In this document: piece after piece, positions 17,653-25,570 of the stretch
Position numbering within the stretch: position 1 is the first letter of the stretch
Layout of the letters: each line of letters opens with the position of its first letter
Source of the DNA: Solimonas terrae
GTDB taxonomy: Bacteria; Pseudomonadota; Gammaproteobacteria; Nevskiales; Nevskiaceae
DNA length: 64,000 bases
NCBI RefSeq assembly: GCF_011067135.1
Contig: NZ_JAAMOW010000005.1
Span: 283,178 to 347,177, forward strand
Direction: 5' to 3'
Position numbers and translations under genes: made by a program
The notes under the pieces: model-generated
Seen by the model: only the letters and a program-made list of their open reading frames with translations
Database searches by the model: none
Told to the model about the DNA's origin: nothing

Positions 17653-18819
17653 ATGGACCGCGAACAAGCCATCAAGCTCGTCCAGCAATTGCTGGCGATG
17701 ATGAAGCAGAAAGGGGCGTCGGACCTCTTCATCTCGGCCGGCTTTCCGCCGGCGATCAAGCTCGACGGCCAGATGACGCCGGTGATGGAAAAGCCGCTGC
17801 CGGCTGAAGCCTCGGCGCTGATCATGCGATCGCTGATGAATGATCGCCAGATCAAGGATTTCGAATCGACCAACGAGTGCAACTTCGCGATCTCGCCGCC
17901 CGGCATCGGCCGCTTTCGCGTCAATGCCTTCGTCCAGCAGGGCCGCGTCGGCGGCGTGCTGCGCACGATCACCACCGAAATCCCGACTTTCGAGCAGCTT
18001 GGCCTGCCGCAGCAGTTGTCGAACATCGTCATGGAAAAGCGCGGTCTGGTGCTGATGGTCGGTGCCACCGGCTCCGGCAAGTCGACCTCACTCGCGGCGA
18101 TGGTCGGCTATCGCAACCAGAACTCGCGCGGCCACATCGTCACGATCGAGGACCCGATCGAGTACGTGCATCCGCATCTGGGCTGCATGATCACCCAGCG
18201 CGAAGTCGGCACGGATACATTCTCCTGGGAGAACGCGCTGAAGAACACCTTGCGCCAGGCGCCGGACGTGATCCTGATCGGCGAAATCCGTACGCGCGAG
18301 GGCATGGAGTACGCGGTCAATTTCGCCGAAACCGGCCACCTCGTGCTGGCGACCTTGCATGCCAATTCGGCGAACCAGGCACTTGATCGCGTCATCAACT
18401 TCTTTCCCGAAGAGAAGCGCGAGCAGCTGCTGATGGACTTGTCGCTCAACCTCAAGGCGATCATCTCGCAGCGTCTGGTTCGCAAGGAAACCGGCGGCCG
18501 CGCGGCGGCGATGGAAATCATGATCAATTCGCCGCTGGTGGCCGACATGATCTTCAAGGGCGAAGTCGCCGGCATCAAGGAGGTCATGGCCCGTTCCAAC
18601 GAGCAGGGCATGATCACCTTCGACCAGTACCTGTTCCAGCTGTTCGAGGACGGCCTGATCAGTTACGACGAAGCGGTGCGCAATGCCGATTCGCAGAACG
18701 AAATCCGACTGCGCATCAAGCTGGAGTCGCGGCGCGCGCGCGAGGATCTGCTCGAGGATGCCGGCGTCAAGAGCATGCGCATGAAAGAAGACGATGCCGC
18801 CATGGTCGTGCGGCGCTGA
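17653..18819 (+). CDS. pilU: Type IV pilus retraction ATPase PilU
   Basis: PilU is a PilT-dependent accessory retraction motor. The 388-residue protein carries VGATGSGKSTS (Walker A), IVTIEDPIEYVHPHLGC, VILIGEIRTREGME and VLATLHANSANQALDR. In place of the PilT AIRNLIRENK motif it has the PilU-type INSPLVADMIFKGE. The C-terminus extends past the ATPase core with a charged helix (ESRRAREDLLEDAG). A GGGGAGAAG Shine-Dalgarno precedes the ATG. It is downstream of pilT and upstream of a third homologue. Confidence 0.95.
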   Translation: MDREQAIKLVQQLLAMMKQKGASDLFISAGFPPAIKLDGQMTPVMEKPLPAEASALIMRSLMNDRQIKDFESTNECNFAISPPGIGRFRVNAFVQQGRVGGVLRTITTEIPTFEQLGLPQQLSNIVMEKRGLVLMVGATGSGKSTSLAAMVGYRNQNSRGHIVTIEDPIEYVHPHLGCMITQREVGTDTFSWENALKNTLRQAPDVILIGEIRTREGMEYAVNFAETGHLVLATLHANSANQALDRVINFFPEEKREQLLMDLSLNLKAIISQRLVRKETGGRAAAMEIMINSPLVADMIFKGEVAGIKEVMARSNEQGMITFDQYLFQLFEDGLISYDEAVRNADSQNEIRLRIKLESRRAREDLLEDAGVKSMRMKEDDAAMVVRR

Positions 18820-18845
18820 GGGCGCAACGAAGCCGGAACCGACGC

Positions 18846-19907
18846 ATGCTGAAAATCCTGCCGTACCTGAAACTCTGCGTTGAAAAGAACGGCTCCGACC
18901 TGTTCTTCACCGCCAATGCGCCCGCGCAGATCAAGATCGAGGGCGAGCTGCACCCGATCGGCAAGGCGTCGTTGACGCGCGAGTTCATCAAGGAGCTCGC
19001 CTACAGCATCCTCACCGATGATCAGCAGGAACATCTGCAGCAAAACCTCGAAATCGATCTCGCCACGGAAGCCGGTGGACTCGGCCGCTTCCGCGTCAAT
19101 GTCTTCTATCAGCGTGGCGCGCTGGGCATGGTCATGCGCTATGTTCGCGCGCAGGTGCCGCGACTGGACGAGCTGTACGGGATGCCGTCGGGGCTCAAGG
19201 AGATGATCCTGCAGAAACGCGGCCTGATCCTGATGGTCGGCGCGACCGGTTCGGGCAAGTCGACGACGCTGGCGGCGATGATCAACCACCGCAACGAGAA
19301 CCAGTCCGGGCACATCCTGACGATCGAGGATCCGATCGAGTTCATTCATCCCAACCAGCGCAGCATCGTCAATCAGCGCGAGGTCGGCCAGGACACCGTC
19401 AGCTACGAGCGTGCGCTCAAGAGCTCGCTGCGCGAGGCGCCGGACGTCATTCTGGTCGGCGAAGTCCGCACGCGCGAGACCATGGATGCCTGCATCCAGC
19501 TCGCCAACACCGGCCATCTGGCGATCTCCACGCTGCACGCCAACAACGCATATCAGGCCCTGCAGCGCATCGTCAATCTGTACCCAGACAGCCTGCGCGA
19601 GCAGCTCTACATGGACCTTTCGCTGACCTTGCGCGCGATCGTGTCGCAGCGGCTGGTGCGCCAGAACGACGGCAAGCGCTGCGCGGCGATCGAGGTCATG
19701 GTCAACACGCCATTCATTCAGGATTTGATCCTGCACAAGCGCATCGACGAGCTGCGCGAAGCCATGGATCAGTCGTCGGACAAGGGCATGCAGACCTTCG
19801 ATCAGGCTCTGCTCAAGCTCTACCGTGACCAGGTGATCTCGCTCGACGAAGCACTGACGAACGCCGACTCCCGCACCAACCTCGAAGCCAAGATCAACTT
19901 TGGGTGA
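18846..19907 (+). CDS. Third PilT/PilU-family ATPase (PilU-like paralogue)
   Basis: The 353-residue protein is a full-length PilT/PilU-superfamily ATPase: KNGSDLFFTANAP in the N-terminal PAS-like domain, VGATGSGKSTTLAAM (Walker A), GHILTIEDPIEFIHPNQ, VILVGEVRTRETMD (Walker B) and AISTLHANNAYQALQR. The C-terminal segment VNTPFIQDLILHKRID matches PilU rather than the PilT AIRNLIRENK motif. All catalytic motifs are intact, so it is not a decayed copy. It starts 26 bases after pilU and probably shares the transcript. In the usual arrangement only pilT and pilU are found. Its partner pilus is unknown. Confidence 0.9.
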   Translation: MLKILPYLKLCVEKNGSDLFFTANAPAQIKIEGELHPIGKASLTREFIKELAYSILTDDQQEHLQQNLEIDLATEAGGLGRFRVNVFYQRGALGMVMRYVRAQVPRLDELYGMPSGLKEMILQKRGLILMVGATGSGKSTTLAAMINHRNENQSGHILTIEDPIEFIHPNQRSIVNQREVGQDTVSYERALKSSLREAPDVILVGEVRTRETMDACIQLANTGHLAISTLHANNAYQALQRIVNLYPDSLREQLYMDLSLTLRAIVSQRLVRQNDGKRCAAIEVMVNTPFIQDLILHKRIDELREAMDQSSDKGMQTFDQALLKLYRDQVISLDEALTNADSRTNLEAKINFG

Positions 19908-19977
19908 GCAGCCGCGCTTGCGAAGTGCCAGTGGCACTTCGCGCGGCTGCGAACGCCCGGCCAGGGATGGCCGGGCC
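19908..19977. repeat. Palindromic intergenic repeat, copy 1
   Basis: Immediately after the stop of the third ATPase gene, two nested hairpins occur. The first (19908-19950) has an outer 9-bp stem (19908-19916 with 19942-19950) and an inner 9-bp palindrome. The second is 8 bp (19955-19962 with 19969-19976). The arrangement recurs as copy 2 about 125 bases on. No T-tract follows, so it is more like a REP element than a classic terminator, though it may stabilise or end the pil transcript. Confidence 0.75.
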
Positions 19978-20035
19978 GGGGGTCAATCGGGAAGTGAGGT
20001 CCCGCCAGGGACGGCGACCCGACTCTATCGAGATC

Positions 20036-20100
20036 AGCCGTCGCGCTTGCGAAGCGAAGCTTCGCGCGGCTGCGAACGCCCGGCCGGGGATGGCCGGGCC
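20036..20100. repeat. Palindromic intergenic repeat, copy 2
   Basis: This is a near-copy of the repeat at 19908-19977. It has the same left segment, a changed inner palindrome (6-bp stem, 20050-20055 with 20059-20064), and an almost identical distal part (20063-20100, one base different). The variable inner arm with preserved pairing is typical of a mobile or REP-type palindromic element. I saw no further copies elsewhere in the window. Confidence 0.72.
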
Positions 20101-20157
20101 GATTGCTGTTGCGGGCGCGTTTCCGGACGTGATCCCGGCCGGCGCCGCTTCGGCGCC

Positions 20158-20186
20158 TTGCGCCCGGCCCGGCACGCCCTTACAAT
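20158..20186 (+). promoter_or_regulatory. Sigma-70-type promoter for rplM-rpsI
   Basis: TTGCGC (20158-20163) and TACAAT (20181-20186) are separated by 17 bases; the -10 matches consensus at five of six positions. Transcription would start near 20193, leaving an 80-base leader before rplM. Ribosomal protein operons are commonly autoregulated in such leaders; no specific structure is claimed here. Confidence 0.6.
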
Positions 20187-20272
20187 CGCGCGCTTTTCGA
20201 GGTTCTGTCACGCCTTCACGGAAGCCTCAGGGCCGGCAGAACTGAACTATAACTACCGATTGGATTGGACCG

Positions 20273-20701
20273 ATGAAGACCATCTTCGCGAAGTCCGAGA
20301 CCGTCAAGCGCGACTGGTACGTGATTGACGCGACGGACAAAACGCTCGGCCGTTTGGCCACTGAAGTTGCTCGCCGCCTGCGCGGCAAGCACAAGCCGGA
20401 ATACACCCCGCACATCGACACCGGCGATTACATCGTCATCGTCAATGCCGAGAAGGTGAAAGCGACCGGCAACAAGCTCAAGGACAAGGTTTACTACAGC
20501 CACTCCGAATATCCGGGTGGCATCAAGTCGACCACGCTGGAAAAGATGCTGCAGAGCCACCCGGAACGCGCGCTGGAGAAGGCCGTGAAGGGCATGCTGC
20601 CGAAGGGCCCGCTGGGCTACGCGCAGTTCCGCAAGCTGAAGGTCTATGCCGGCGCGGAGCATCCGCACACCGCGCAGCAGCCGCAGCCTCTCAACATCTG
20701 A
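20273..20701 (+). CDS. rplM: 50S ribosomal protein L13
   Basis: L13 is an early-assembling protein of the large ribosomal subunit. The 142-residue protein shows the standard N-terminus ([36 protein letters not shown]), the central [22 protein letters not shown], and [31 protein letters not shown] at the C-terminus. Length is normal. It is followed after 16 bases by rpsI, the universal bacterial pair. A promoter-like sequence lies 87 bases upstream. Confidence 0.98.
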   Translation: MKTIFAKSETVKRDWYVIDATDKTLGRLATEVARRLRGKHKPEYTPHIDTGDYIVIVNAEKVKATGNKLKDKVYYSHSEYPGGIKSTTLEKMLQSHPERALEKAVKGMLPKGPLGYAQFRKLKVYAGAEHPHTAQQPQPLNI

Positions 20702-20717
20702 TCGGGTCGAGACCATC

Positions 20718-21116
20718 ATGGCCAAGAACATCGAATACAAGTACGGCACGGGCCGCCGCAAGACCGCGGCCGCGCGCGTGTTCCTCAAGCCGGGTTCCGG
20801 CGAAATCAGCATCAACGACAAGACCGTCGAGGCCTACTTCGGCCGCGAAACCTCGCGCATGCTGGTTCGCCAGCCGCTCGAAGTGACCGATTCGGTCGGT
20901 CGTTTCGACCTGAAGATCACGGTCGCCGGTGGCGGCCCGAACGGTCAGGCCGGCGCGATCCGTCACGGCATCACCCGCGCGCTGATCCAGTACGACGAGG
21001 AAATGCGCCGCCCGCTGCGCGCTGCCGGTCTGGTCACGCGTGACGCCCGCGAAGTCGAGCGCAAGAAGGTCGGTCTGCACAAGGCCCGCCGCGGCACGCA
21101 GTACTCCAAGCGCTAA
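20718..21116 (+). CDS. rpsI: 30S ribosomal protein S9
   Basis: S9 contacts P-site tRNA in the small subunit through its C-terminal tail. The 132 residues contain [20 protein letters not shown], the central [46 protein letters not shown], and the essential terminal SKR. ATG 20718 is chosen because MAKN plus the S9 core is the family start; the upstream open frame lies inside rplM. It forms the rplM-rpsI operon. Confidence 0.98.
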   Translation: MAKNIEYKYGTGRRKTAAARVFLKPGSGEISINDKTVEAYFGRETSRMLVRQPLEVTDSVGRFDLKITVAGGGPNGQAGAIRHGITRALIQYDEEMRRPLRAAGLVTRDAREVERKKVGLHKARRGTQYSKR

Positions 21117-21121
21117 AACGC

Positions 21122-21150
21122 TTGGCCATGGGGCGGCGAGTGCTTATACT
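21122..21150 (+). promoter_or_regulatory. Promoter of tRNA-Gln
   Basis: TTGGCC (21122-21127) and TATACT (21145-21150) are spaced by exactly 17 bases and lie 28 bases before the tRNA 5' end. The -35 element begins only five bases after the rpsI stop, so the tRNA can be transcribed both from its own promoter and by read-through. Confidence 0.7.
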
Positions 21151-21178
21151 CGCGGCCCCACGATTTCCGCTTGTCGGA

Positions 21179-21252
21179 TGGGGGATCGTCTAATGGTAGG
21201 ACTGCAGACTCTGACTCTGCCTATCGTGGTTCGAATCCACGTCCCCCAACCA
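21179..21252 (+). tRNA. tRNA-Gln (anticodon CUG)
   Basis: This 74-base cloverleaf has a 7-bp acceptor (21179-21185 with 21242-21248), a D-arm containing AATGGTA, a 5-bp anticodon stem GCAGA/TCTGC with loop CTCTGAC (anticodon CUG reading CAG), and a T-arm CGTGG-TTCGAAT-CCACG. The 3' CCA (21250-21252) is genomically encoded. A promoter lies upstream and a terminator follows. Confidence 0.95.
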
Positions 21253-21259
21253 TCCGCAC

Positions 21260-21296
21260 CAACAAGAAAGCCCGCTCGAAGCGGGCTTTCTTGTTG
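21260..21296 (+). terminator. Terminator after tRNA-Gln
   Basis: A 16-bp perfect stem (21260-21275 with 21281-21296) has a 5-base TCGAA loop. The right arm includes a TTTCTTGTT run. It lies 8 bases after the tRNA and just before the convergent membrane-protein gene, and probably serves both directions. Confidence 0.85.
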
Positions 21297-21310
21297 GCAA
21301 CGATGCGGCT

Positions 21311-21796
21311 TCAGCTGCGTTGAGCGCGAGGCAGCATCCCAGGCAGCAGATCGCGGCGCAGCCAGATCAGGATCGCGCTGCAGATCCAGACACCGCAGGC
21401 CAGCATGAACAGCTCGCCGCCGTCCTTGCTGCCGTCGGCATTGACGACCTGTACGCCGAGCGGTGTGAACAGATGGAAGAAGATCGCACCGCTGATGACG
21501 CCAAGACCCAGCATGGCGCCGAGCGCCTGCAGGAGGCGCAGGCGGGCGACGAACGTACCGCCCAGCAGCAGCAGCGAGGCAAGCAGCTCGAAGCTGCCGA
21601 CGACGTGCGCGCTGAAGATGCCGCCGGGTGCAAACAGGCCGGGAAAGCCGAGGCTGGCCGCCCAGGGGTCGAGCTTGGTCTGGAAGATGTAGATGGTTTC
21701 CGGCGAGTCGCTGAACTTGAAGAACAGCGACTGCACGAACACGAACACCACGTACAGCGCCAGAACGACATGCAGATGACGTCGGACGAAGTTCAT
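21311..21796 (-). CDS. DoxX-like small membrane protein
   Basis: The 161-residue protein has four predicted membrane helices: one at about residues 8-28, two central (about 68-120) and one near the C-terminus. The N-terminus RRHLHVVLALYVVFVFVQSLFFKF, followed by helices around VVGSFELLASLLLL, resembles DoxX/DoxD-like proteins, but no catalytic residues identify a reaction. A GGGAGAG Shine-Dalgarno supports ATG 21796; the open frame extends upstream without similar sequence. It lies 11 bases after the YHS-domain gene, so the two are probably co-transcribed and may act together at the cell envelope. Confidence 0.65.
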   Translation of the reverse strand: MNFVRRHLHVVLALYVVFVFVQSLFFKFSDSPETIYIFQTKLDPWAASLGFPGLFAPGGIFSAHVVGSFELLASLLLLGGTFVARLRLLQALGAMLGLGVISGAIFFHLFTPLGVQVVNADGSKDGGELFMLACGVWICSAILIWLRRDLLPGMLPRAQRS

Positions 21797-21807
21797 TGCG
21801 GCTCTCC

Positions 21808-22251
21808 CTATCGGCTCAGGGCCGGCCAGTTGCGGTCGGCTTTCTCGATGTAGTTTGCGCGATCGGCGCTCCACTTCTTCTGGATGTCCCTGGAGTAGTT
21901 CAGATACAGCTTGCCGTCGACGATCGTGAACGCTTCGGGATCGATGTCGACGAGCCGCTTGTCGGCGACGGCGTAGGCGCAGTAGCCGCCGTACTGCGGC
22001 GCGTAGCGCTGCGGATCGGCGCGGAAGGCCTGCAGGTGTTCGGCGCTGGCGAATTGCCACTTCGCGTCATGCCACTCGGTGCGGAAGTCGGACTTGCCCT
22101 TCACGGCCCGGTGATCGGTCTGGTAGGCCACGACGTCGTAGCCATCGACGGCGAGGTTGCCGAAGGTCGTGGTGTTGATCGGTTCGGCGGCGTGCGCGGC
22201 GCCGGTCAGCGCGAGGCCGAGGCAGATGATGCGTGACAGTTGCTTGAGCAT
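21808..22251 (-). CDS. Secreted YHS-domain protein
   Basis: A signal peptide (MLKQLSRIICLGLALTGAAHA) is followed by a YHS domain (about residues 30-125). Recognisable elements are GYDVVAYQTD, EWHDAKWQFASAEHLQAF and QYGGYCAYAVADKRLVDIDPEAFTIVDGKLYLNY. YHS domains often bind metal or sit in copper- and heavy-metal-related proteins; a Cys is present in GGYCAY. The function is inferred only at that level. ATG 22251 is preferred because GGAG lies 7 bases upstream and the signal peptide then starts cleanly. It is upstream of the DoxX-like gene. Confidence 0.8.
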   Translation of the reverse strand: MLKQLSRIICLGLALTGAAHAAEPINTTTFGNLAVDGYDVVAYQTDHRAVKGKSDFRTEWHDAKWQFASAEHLQAFRADPQRYAPQYGGYCAYAVADKRLVDIDPEAFTIVDGKLYLNYSRDIQKKWSADRANYIEKADRNWPALSR

Positions 22252-22334
22252 TTCGGGCTCCGATGATGGGACTGCGGCCATCCTAAGCCGCGTGCCGCGC
22301 CAGCGCTGCCGGGCCGCGATTCATGCCCGTTCGT

Positions 22335-23429
22335 TCAGTGCCAGTCCCGGCCGCGTCTGAGGTCCGCACGAAAGCGGCTCAGCAGCTCGAACGGCCCGGT
22401 GATCGCGGCGCCCTGCGCGGCGTTGGCGGCCCCGATCTCGAACGCGATCCGCCACTGGCGGAACATCGAACGGTAGCCGGCGAGCAGCGGCGTGCCCGGA
22501 TGATAGATATGCGCGGCTTCGGCCGTGACGCCGTTGACTTCGAGGATGCGCAGCTCGTGGCCGGCGCTCAGCGCGGCAGCGGACGGACAGCGCAGATCGA
22601 GGCGGCCGAAGTGAAAGCCAGGAATGGCGGCGAATACGCGCGCGATGGCATCCGTCAATTCCGGCGTGGCGAGCGACGAGGCGTCGAGAAACAGCGAACC
22701 GCGGCAATGCGCGCCGATCTCGACCAACGGAAATGTTTCGCCGCGTGCCGGGATTTCGTGCAGGCGCGTCGCAAAACGCCGCCACAACAGCGGCGCAATC
22801 AGCCGCGCCCGCGTGTCGCGCGCGATCAGCTCGACGAGGCTGTGCTCGCCGTCGCCGGCGACGCTCGGGAAGCACTTCTGCGTGATCGAATAGATCACCG
22901 CCGTGCCGTCGCGCGGCTGGCGGTAGATGAAGATGCCGAATTCGTCGCCACCGATGTAGCGCTGCACGAGCACGTCGCCGGTCGCGCTGCGCAGATAGGC
23001 GATCAACGCGGCTTCGTCGCGGATCACGGCGACACCACGGCCGCGGGCACCGATGTCCGGCTTGAGCACCACCGGGTAGCCGCCGGCGACGAAGGCGAGC
23101 GCGCGATCGATCCGAGTCGCGAGTGGCGTTTCGACGTCGAGCCGTTCGAAATGCGCGACCAGGTCCGGTGCCCGGTCCATCAACGCGGCTAGTGCGACGG
23201 TCTTGCTCTCGCCGACCACGCCGCCGGATTCGAAGGCCGGATTGCTTGCGGTAAAGGCGGTCGGCTGACGGAAGCGCAGGCCGAGCCAGAGGATGTAGCC
23301 GACGATGGGGATGTAGAACAGCCAGGCCGGCCAGAATTCCCAGCGGCGCAGACGGTCCCAGCGAATCGCCAGACGCTCGGCCAGCGGCGCGCGATACGGC
23401 TGCGCCGCCAGATCGATCGCCTGGCTCAC
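22335..23429 (-). CDS. ATP-grasp enzyme with N-terminal membrane segment
   Basis: The 364-residue protein has one hydrophobic segment near residues 30-50 (WPAWLFYIPIVGYILWLGLRF), then an ATP-grasp domain: YPVVLKPDIGARGRGVAVI (ATP-binding lysine and glycine loop), VLVQRYIGGDEFGIFIYR, FGRLDLRC and the metal-binding ILEVNGVTAEAAH. It resembles carboxylate-amine ligases such as D-Ala-D-Ala ligase or RimK-like enzymes, but the substrate is unknown. A GTG at 23429 overlaps the DinB gene stop (GTGA); a second GTG three codons earlier is possible. It is the last gene of a three-gene overlapping set. Confidence 0.75.
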   Translation of the reverse strand: MSQAIDLAAQPYRAPLAERLAIRWDRLRRWEFWPAWLFYIPIVGYILWLGLRFRQPTAFTASNPAFESGGVVGESKTVALAALMDRAPDLVAHFERLDVETPLATRIDRALAFVAGGYPVVLKPDIGARGRGVAVIRDEAALIAYLRSATGDVLVQRYIGGDEFGIFIYRQPRDGTAVIYSITQKCFPSVAGDGEHSLVELIARDTRARLIAPLLWRRFATRLHEIPARGETFPLVEIGAHCRGSLFLDASSLATPELTDAIARVFAAIPGFHFGRLDLRCPSAAALSAGHELRILEVNGVTAEAAHIYHPGTPLLAGYRSMFRQWRIAFEIGAANAAQGAAITGPFELLSRFRADLRRGRDWH

Positions 23430-23944
23430 GTCGCCCACTGCAGTTTTTCGTGACGGACGGTTTCCGGCGCCTTGCCGAATTCGGTGGGCAGTTCGACGCC
23501 GGCCGCAAGCGCGAGCGGGCGGATGATGGCGTAGTGATGGATTGCGTGGCTGGCGACGAAATTCAGTTCGCGCGCCAGCGACGAAGGGCTGAGATGAAAC
23601 TCGGCGCCGTCGACTCCGATCGAGAAGCCGACCGACACCGCTTCGTCGGCCTGATGGCCGCGCAGCGCCTGCAGGCCGTCGACGATGCCGTCCAGCCTGC
23701 GTGCCGCGACGATCGGCGACTGCTCGACGCTGCGATCGCGCGCCCGATGATCGTAGTCGACCAGCTCGCCGGCGCGGCGGTTCAGCAGTGCCTCGTAGTG
23801 TTCGATGATGTGGCGCAGATGCGGGCCGACCTGAGTCCGGAACGCGTCGCCGTGCTCGAAGTAGTGGCGTGCGAGCCGCTGGCCCTGCGCGATGACCGCG
23901 ACGTTGAACGCGATCAGATCAGCGAATGACGGACGCGACTTCAT
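23426..23944 (-). CDS. DinB-like four-helix protein
   Basis: The 172-residue protein matches the DinB/YfiT-type four-helix bundle: HIIEHYEALLNRR carries the first histidine and ELNFVASHAIHHYAII the HxxxH pair that typically binds a metal ion. Relatives include thiol-dependent transferases. ATG 23944 has GGAGG 6 bases upstream; an ATG seven codons earlier is weaker. It overlaps the upstream membrane-protein gene by 26 bases and the downstream ATP-grasp gene by 4, so the three are tightly coupled. Confidence 0.75.
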   Translation of the reverse strand: MKSRPSFADLIAFNVAVIAQGQRLARHYFEHGDAFRTQVGPHLRHIIEHYEALLNRRAGELVDYDHRARDRSVEQSPIVAARRLDGIVDGLQALRGHQADEAVSVGFSIGVDGAEFHLSPSSLARELNFVASHAIHHYAIIRPLALAAGVELPTEFGKAPETVRHEKLQWAT

Positions 23945-24371
23945 GGTCGACCTCCATCGCGTCATCGCGGTGCGTGCCTTGGTTCTGACGTGCGTGGCGC
24001 AACAGCAACAGCGGATAGACCACGCAGAACGAAACCGTCGGAATGAAACCCGGCGCTAGTGTCAGCAGGATGTGCGGCGTGCCGATCAGGCTGTGCACGC
24101 CGATCAGCAGCGTGTAGGTGCATGCCATCGAGCCGCAGAACGCGATGATGGCGCCGTTGCGCGGGCGTCGTGCGAGGTGGTAGAGGCGGTTCATGATCGC
24201 CACGCCGGCCAGCGTCAGGCCGGTGCTCATGAGGAAGTGGATGAAACCGATGCGCGCCGCCGCGTGGACACCGGCACTCCAGTTGGCGAACGTGGCCCAG
24301 CTTCCATAAAAGGCGCCACCGAGGATTGCGCCCAGAGGGCTGTCCATCAGTCGGCGCAGGCGATCGAACAT
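23919..24371 (-). CDS. Small inner-membrane protein of unknown function
   Basis: I do not recognise a family. The 150 residues have about four hydrophobic segments (near 11-28, 38-62, 74-93 and 101-122) separated by short basic loops, and a charged C-terminal tail. Its 3' end overlaps the DinB-like gene by 26 bases. The order membrane protein - DinB-like - ATP-grasp suggests a shared envelope-linked modification role, but this is inferred only from gene order. Confidence 0.6.
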   Translation of the reverse strand: MFDRLRRLMDSPLGAILGGAFYGSWATFANWSAGVHAAARIGFIHFLMSTGLTLAGVAIMNRLYHLARRPRNGAIIAFCGSMACTYTLLIGVHSLIGTPHILLTLAPGFIPTVSFCVVYPLLLLRHARQNQGTHRDDAMEVDHEVASVIR

Positions 24372-24493
24372 GGGCTCAAGTCTGGCATGTCATTGAATGA
24401 ATTCGCGAGATGCTGGCAGCATCCGATGTCTGCCGGCTGAATATCAGCTTACGCCGACCGGGCCGCCTGCGGCAGCACCGCAAGACCGCCGGC

Positions 24494-25405
24494 TTATTGC
24501 CGATCGTTCGCATCGACGTTCTGCGTCGCGGTGATCAGCGCCTGCAGTGCCTGCACGACGACCTCGGGGTGTTCCCACAACAGCATGTGGCCGGCCTTCG
24601 GGTAACGCCAGATGCGGTGCGGCGTGTTGACCAGTTCGCGCTCCAGGAAATCGGCGGTGCGCGGATCGACCAGACCGTCGTCCTCGCCCTGCACGACGTA
24701 CACCGGCATCCGCAGCCTGGCCCAGCCCGGTTCCATCTCGCGCAGCTGCTGCTGCAGGGGCGTCAGTTCGCGATTCGAGTCGACCAGTGCCTGCGGCAGC
24801 AGCCACTGCACGACGCGCCAGGTCGCCAGCCACTGGTACCAGCGCTGACCTTCGTATTCGGGCGCCACCGACGGCGCCAGCAGCAGCAGGCCACGCACCA
24901 GTTGCGGATAGTCCATCGCCAGCTTCGCCGCGATCGGCCCGCCCATCGAATGGCCGACGACGATCGCCGGCGCGCCCGCGCCGCGCAGCAGCGGCGCGAG
25001 CCGCCGCGCCTGCTCGTCGAGGCTGGCGACGACCACATGCGGCTCCGAGCCGCCGAAGCCCGGCCGGTCCGGTGCGAGCAGCGGGCCATAGACCTGCAGC
25101 TCCGGCCGCTTCATATAGCCCGCGAAGGCCTGCCATTCGCCCGGCGAGCCATGCAGGAAAACGATGCGCGGCGCGCCGGCGCGATCCAGTTCCGCGTAGC
25201 GCAGGGTATGGCCGGCGAGCTGTTCGACCTTCAGTTCCGGCTGCGGCGGGTCCGGAAACAGCTGTCCGAGCTGGCCGGACGGATAGGGTGGCGAAAAACA
25301 GCCGGCAAACAGCGGCAGGCCGCCGGCCAGCAGCATGCCGATCAGCCGGGCGCGAGGCGGGTGGCGGCATCGTTCCCGCCCGGCGGCTTGGGTCTCAGGA
25401 TTCAT
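24494..25405 (-). CDS. Alpha/beta hydrolase, probable lipoprotein
   Basis: The product is an alpha/beta-hydrolase with nucleophile elbow GHSMGG, an oxyanion-loop HGSPGEWQ, an acidic residue in GEDDGLVDP and the catalytic His in KAGHMLLW. The N-terminus contains LPLFAGC, a lipobox-like motif after a hydrophobic stretch, suggesting a membrane-anchored periplasmic enzyme. The substrate is unknown; esterase or lipase activity is likely. ATG 25405 is preferred, since an upstream in-frame start adds 17 basic residues of doubtful coding character. It is divergent from the acyltransferase gene. Confidence 0.75.
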   Translation of the reverse strand: MNPETQAAGRERCRHPPRARLIGMLLAGGLPLFAGCFSPPYPSGQLGQLFPDPPQPELKVEQLAGHTLRYAELDRAGAPRIVFLHGSPGEWQAFAGYMKRPELQVYGPLLAPDRPGFGGSEPHVVVASLDEQARRLAPLLRGAGAPAIVVGHSMGGPIAAKLAMDYPQLVRGLLLLAPSVAPEYEGQRWYQWLATWRVVQWLLPQALVDSNRELTPLQQQLREMEPGWARLRMPVYVVQGEDDGLVDPRTADFLERELVNTPHRIWRYPKAGHMLLWEHPEVVVQALQALITATQNVDANDRQ

Positions 25406-25570
25406 GTCGTGCGGTCTTTCCGTCGGAAGCTTGCGCCGGCAGTGTAGCGATGCCACGGGTCAGCGCGCGGTCATGTTCGCGGGTCTTGCGGGCATATCGC
25501 TGGCCACATATTGGGGCATCATGTGTGCCGCGCCGGTGCATGACCGGCACGAAATCAAGAAGAACCACGT

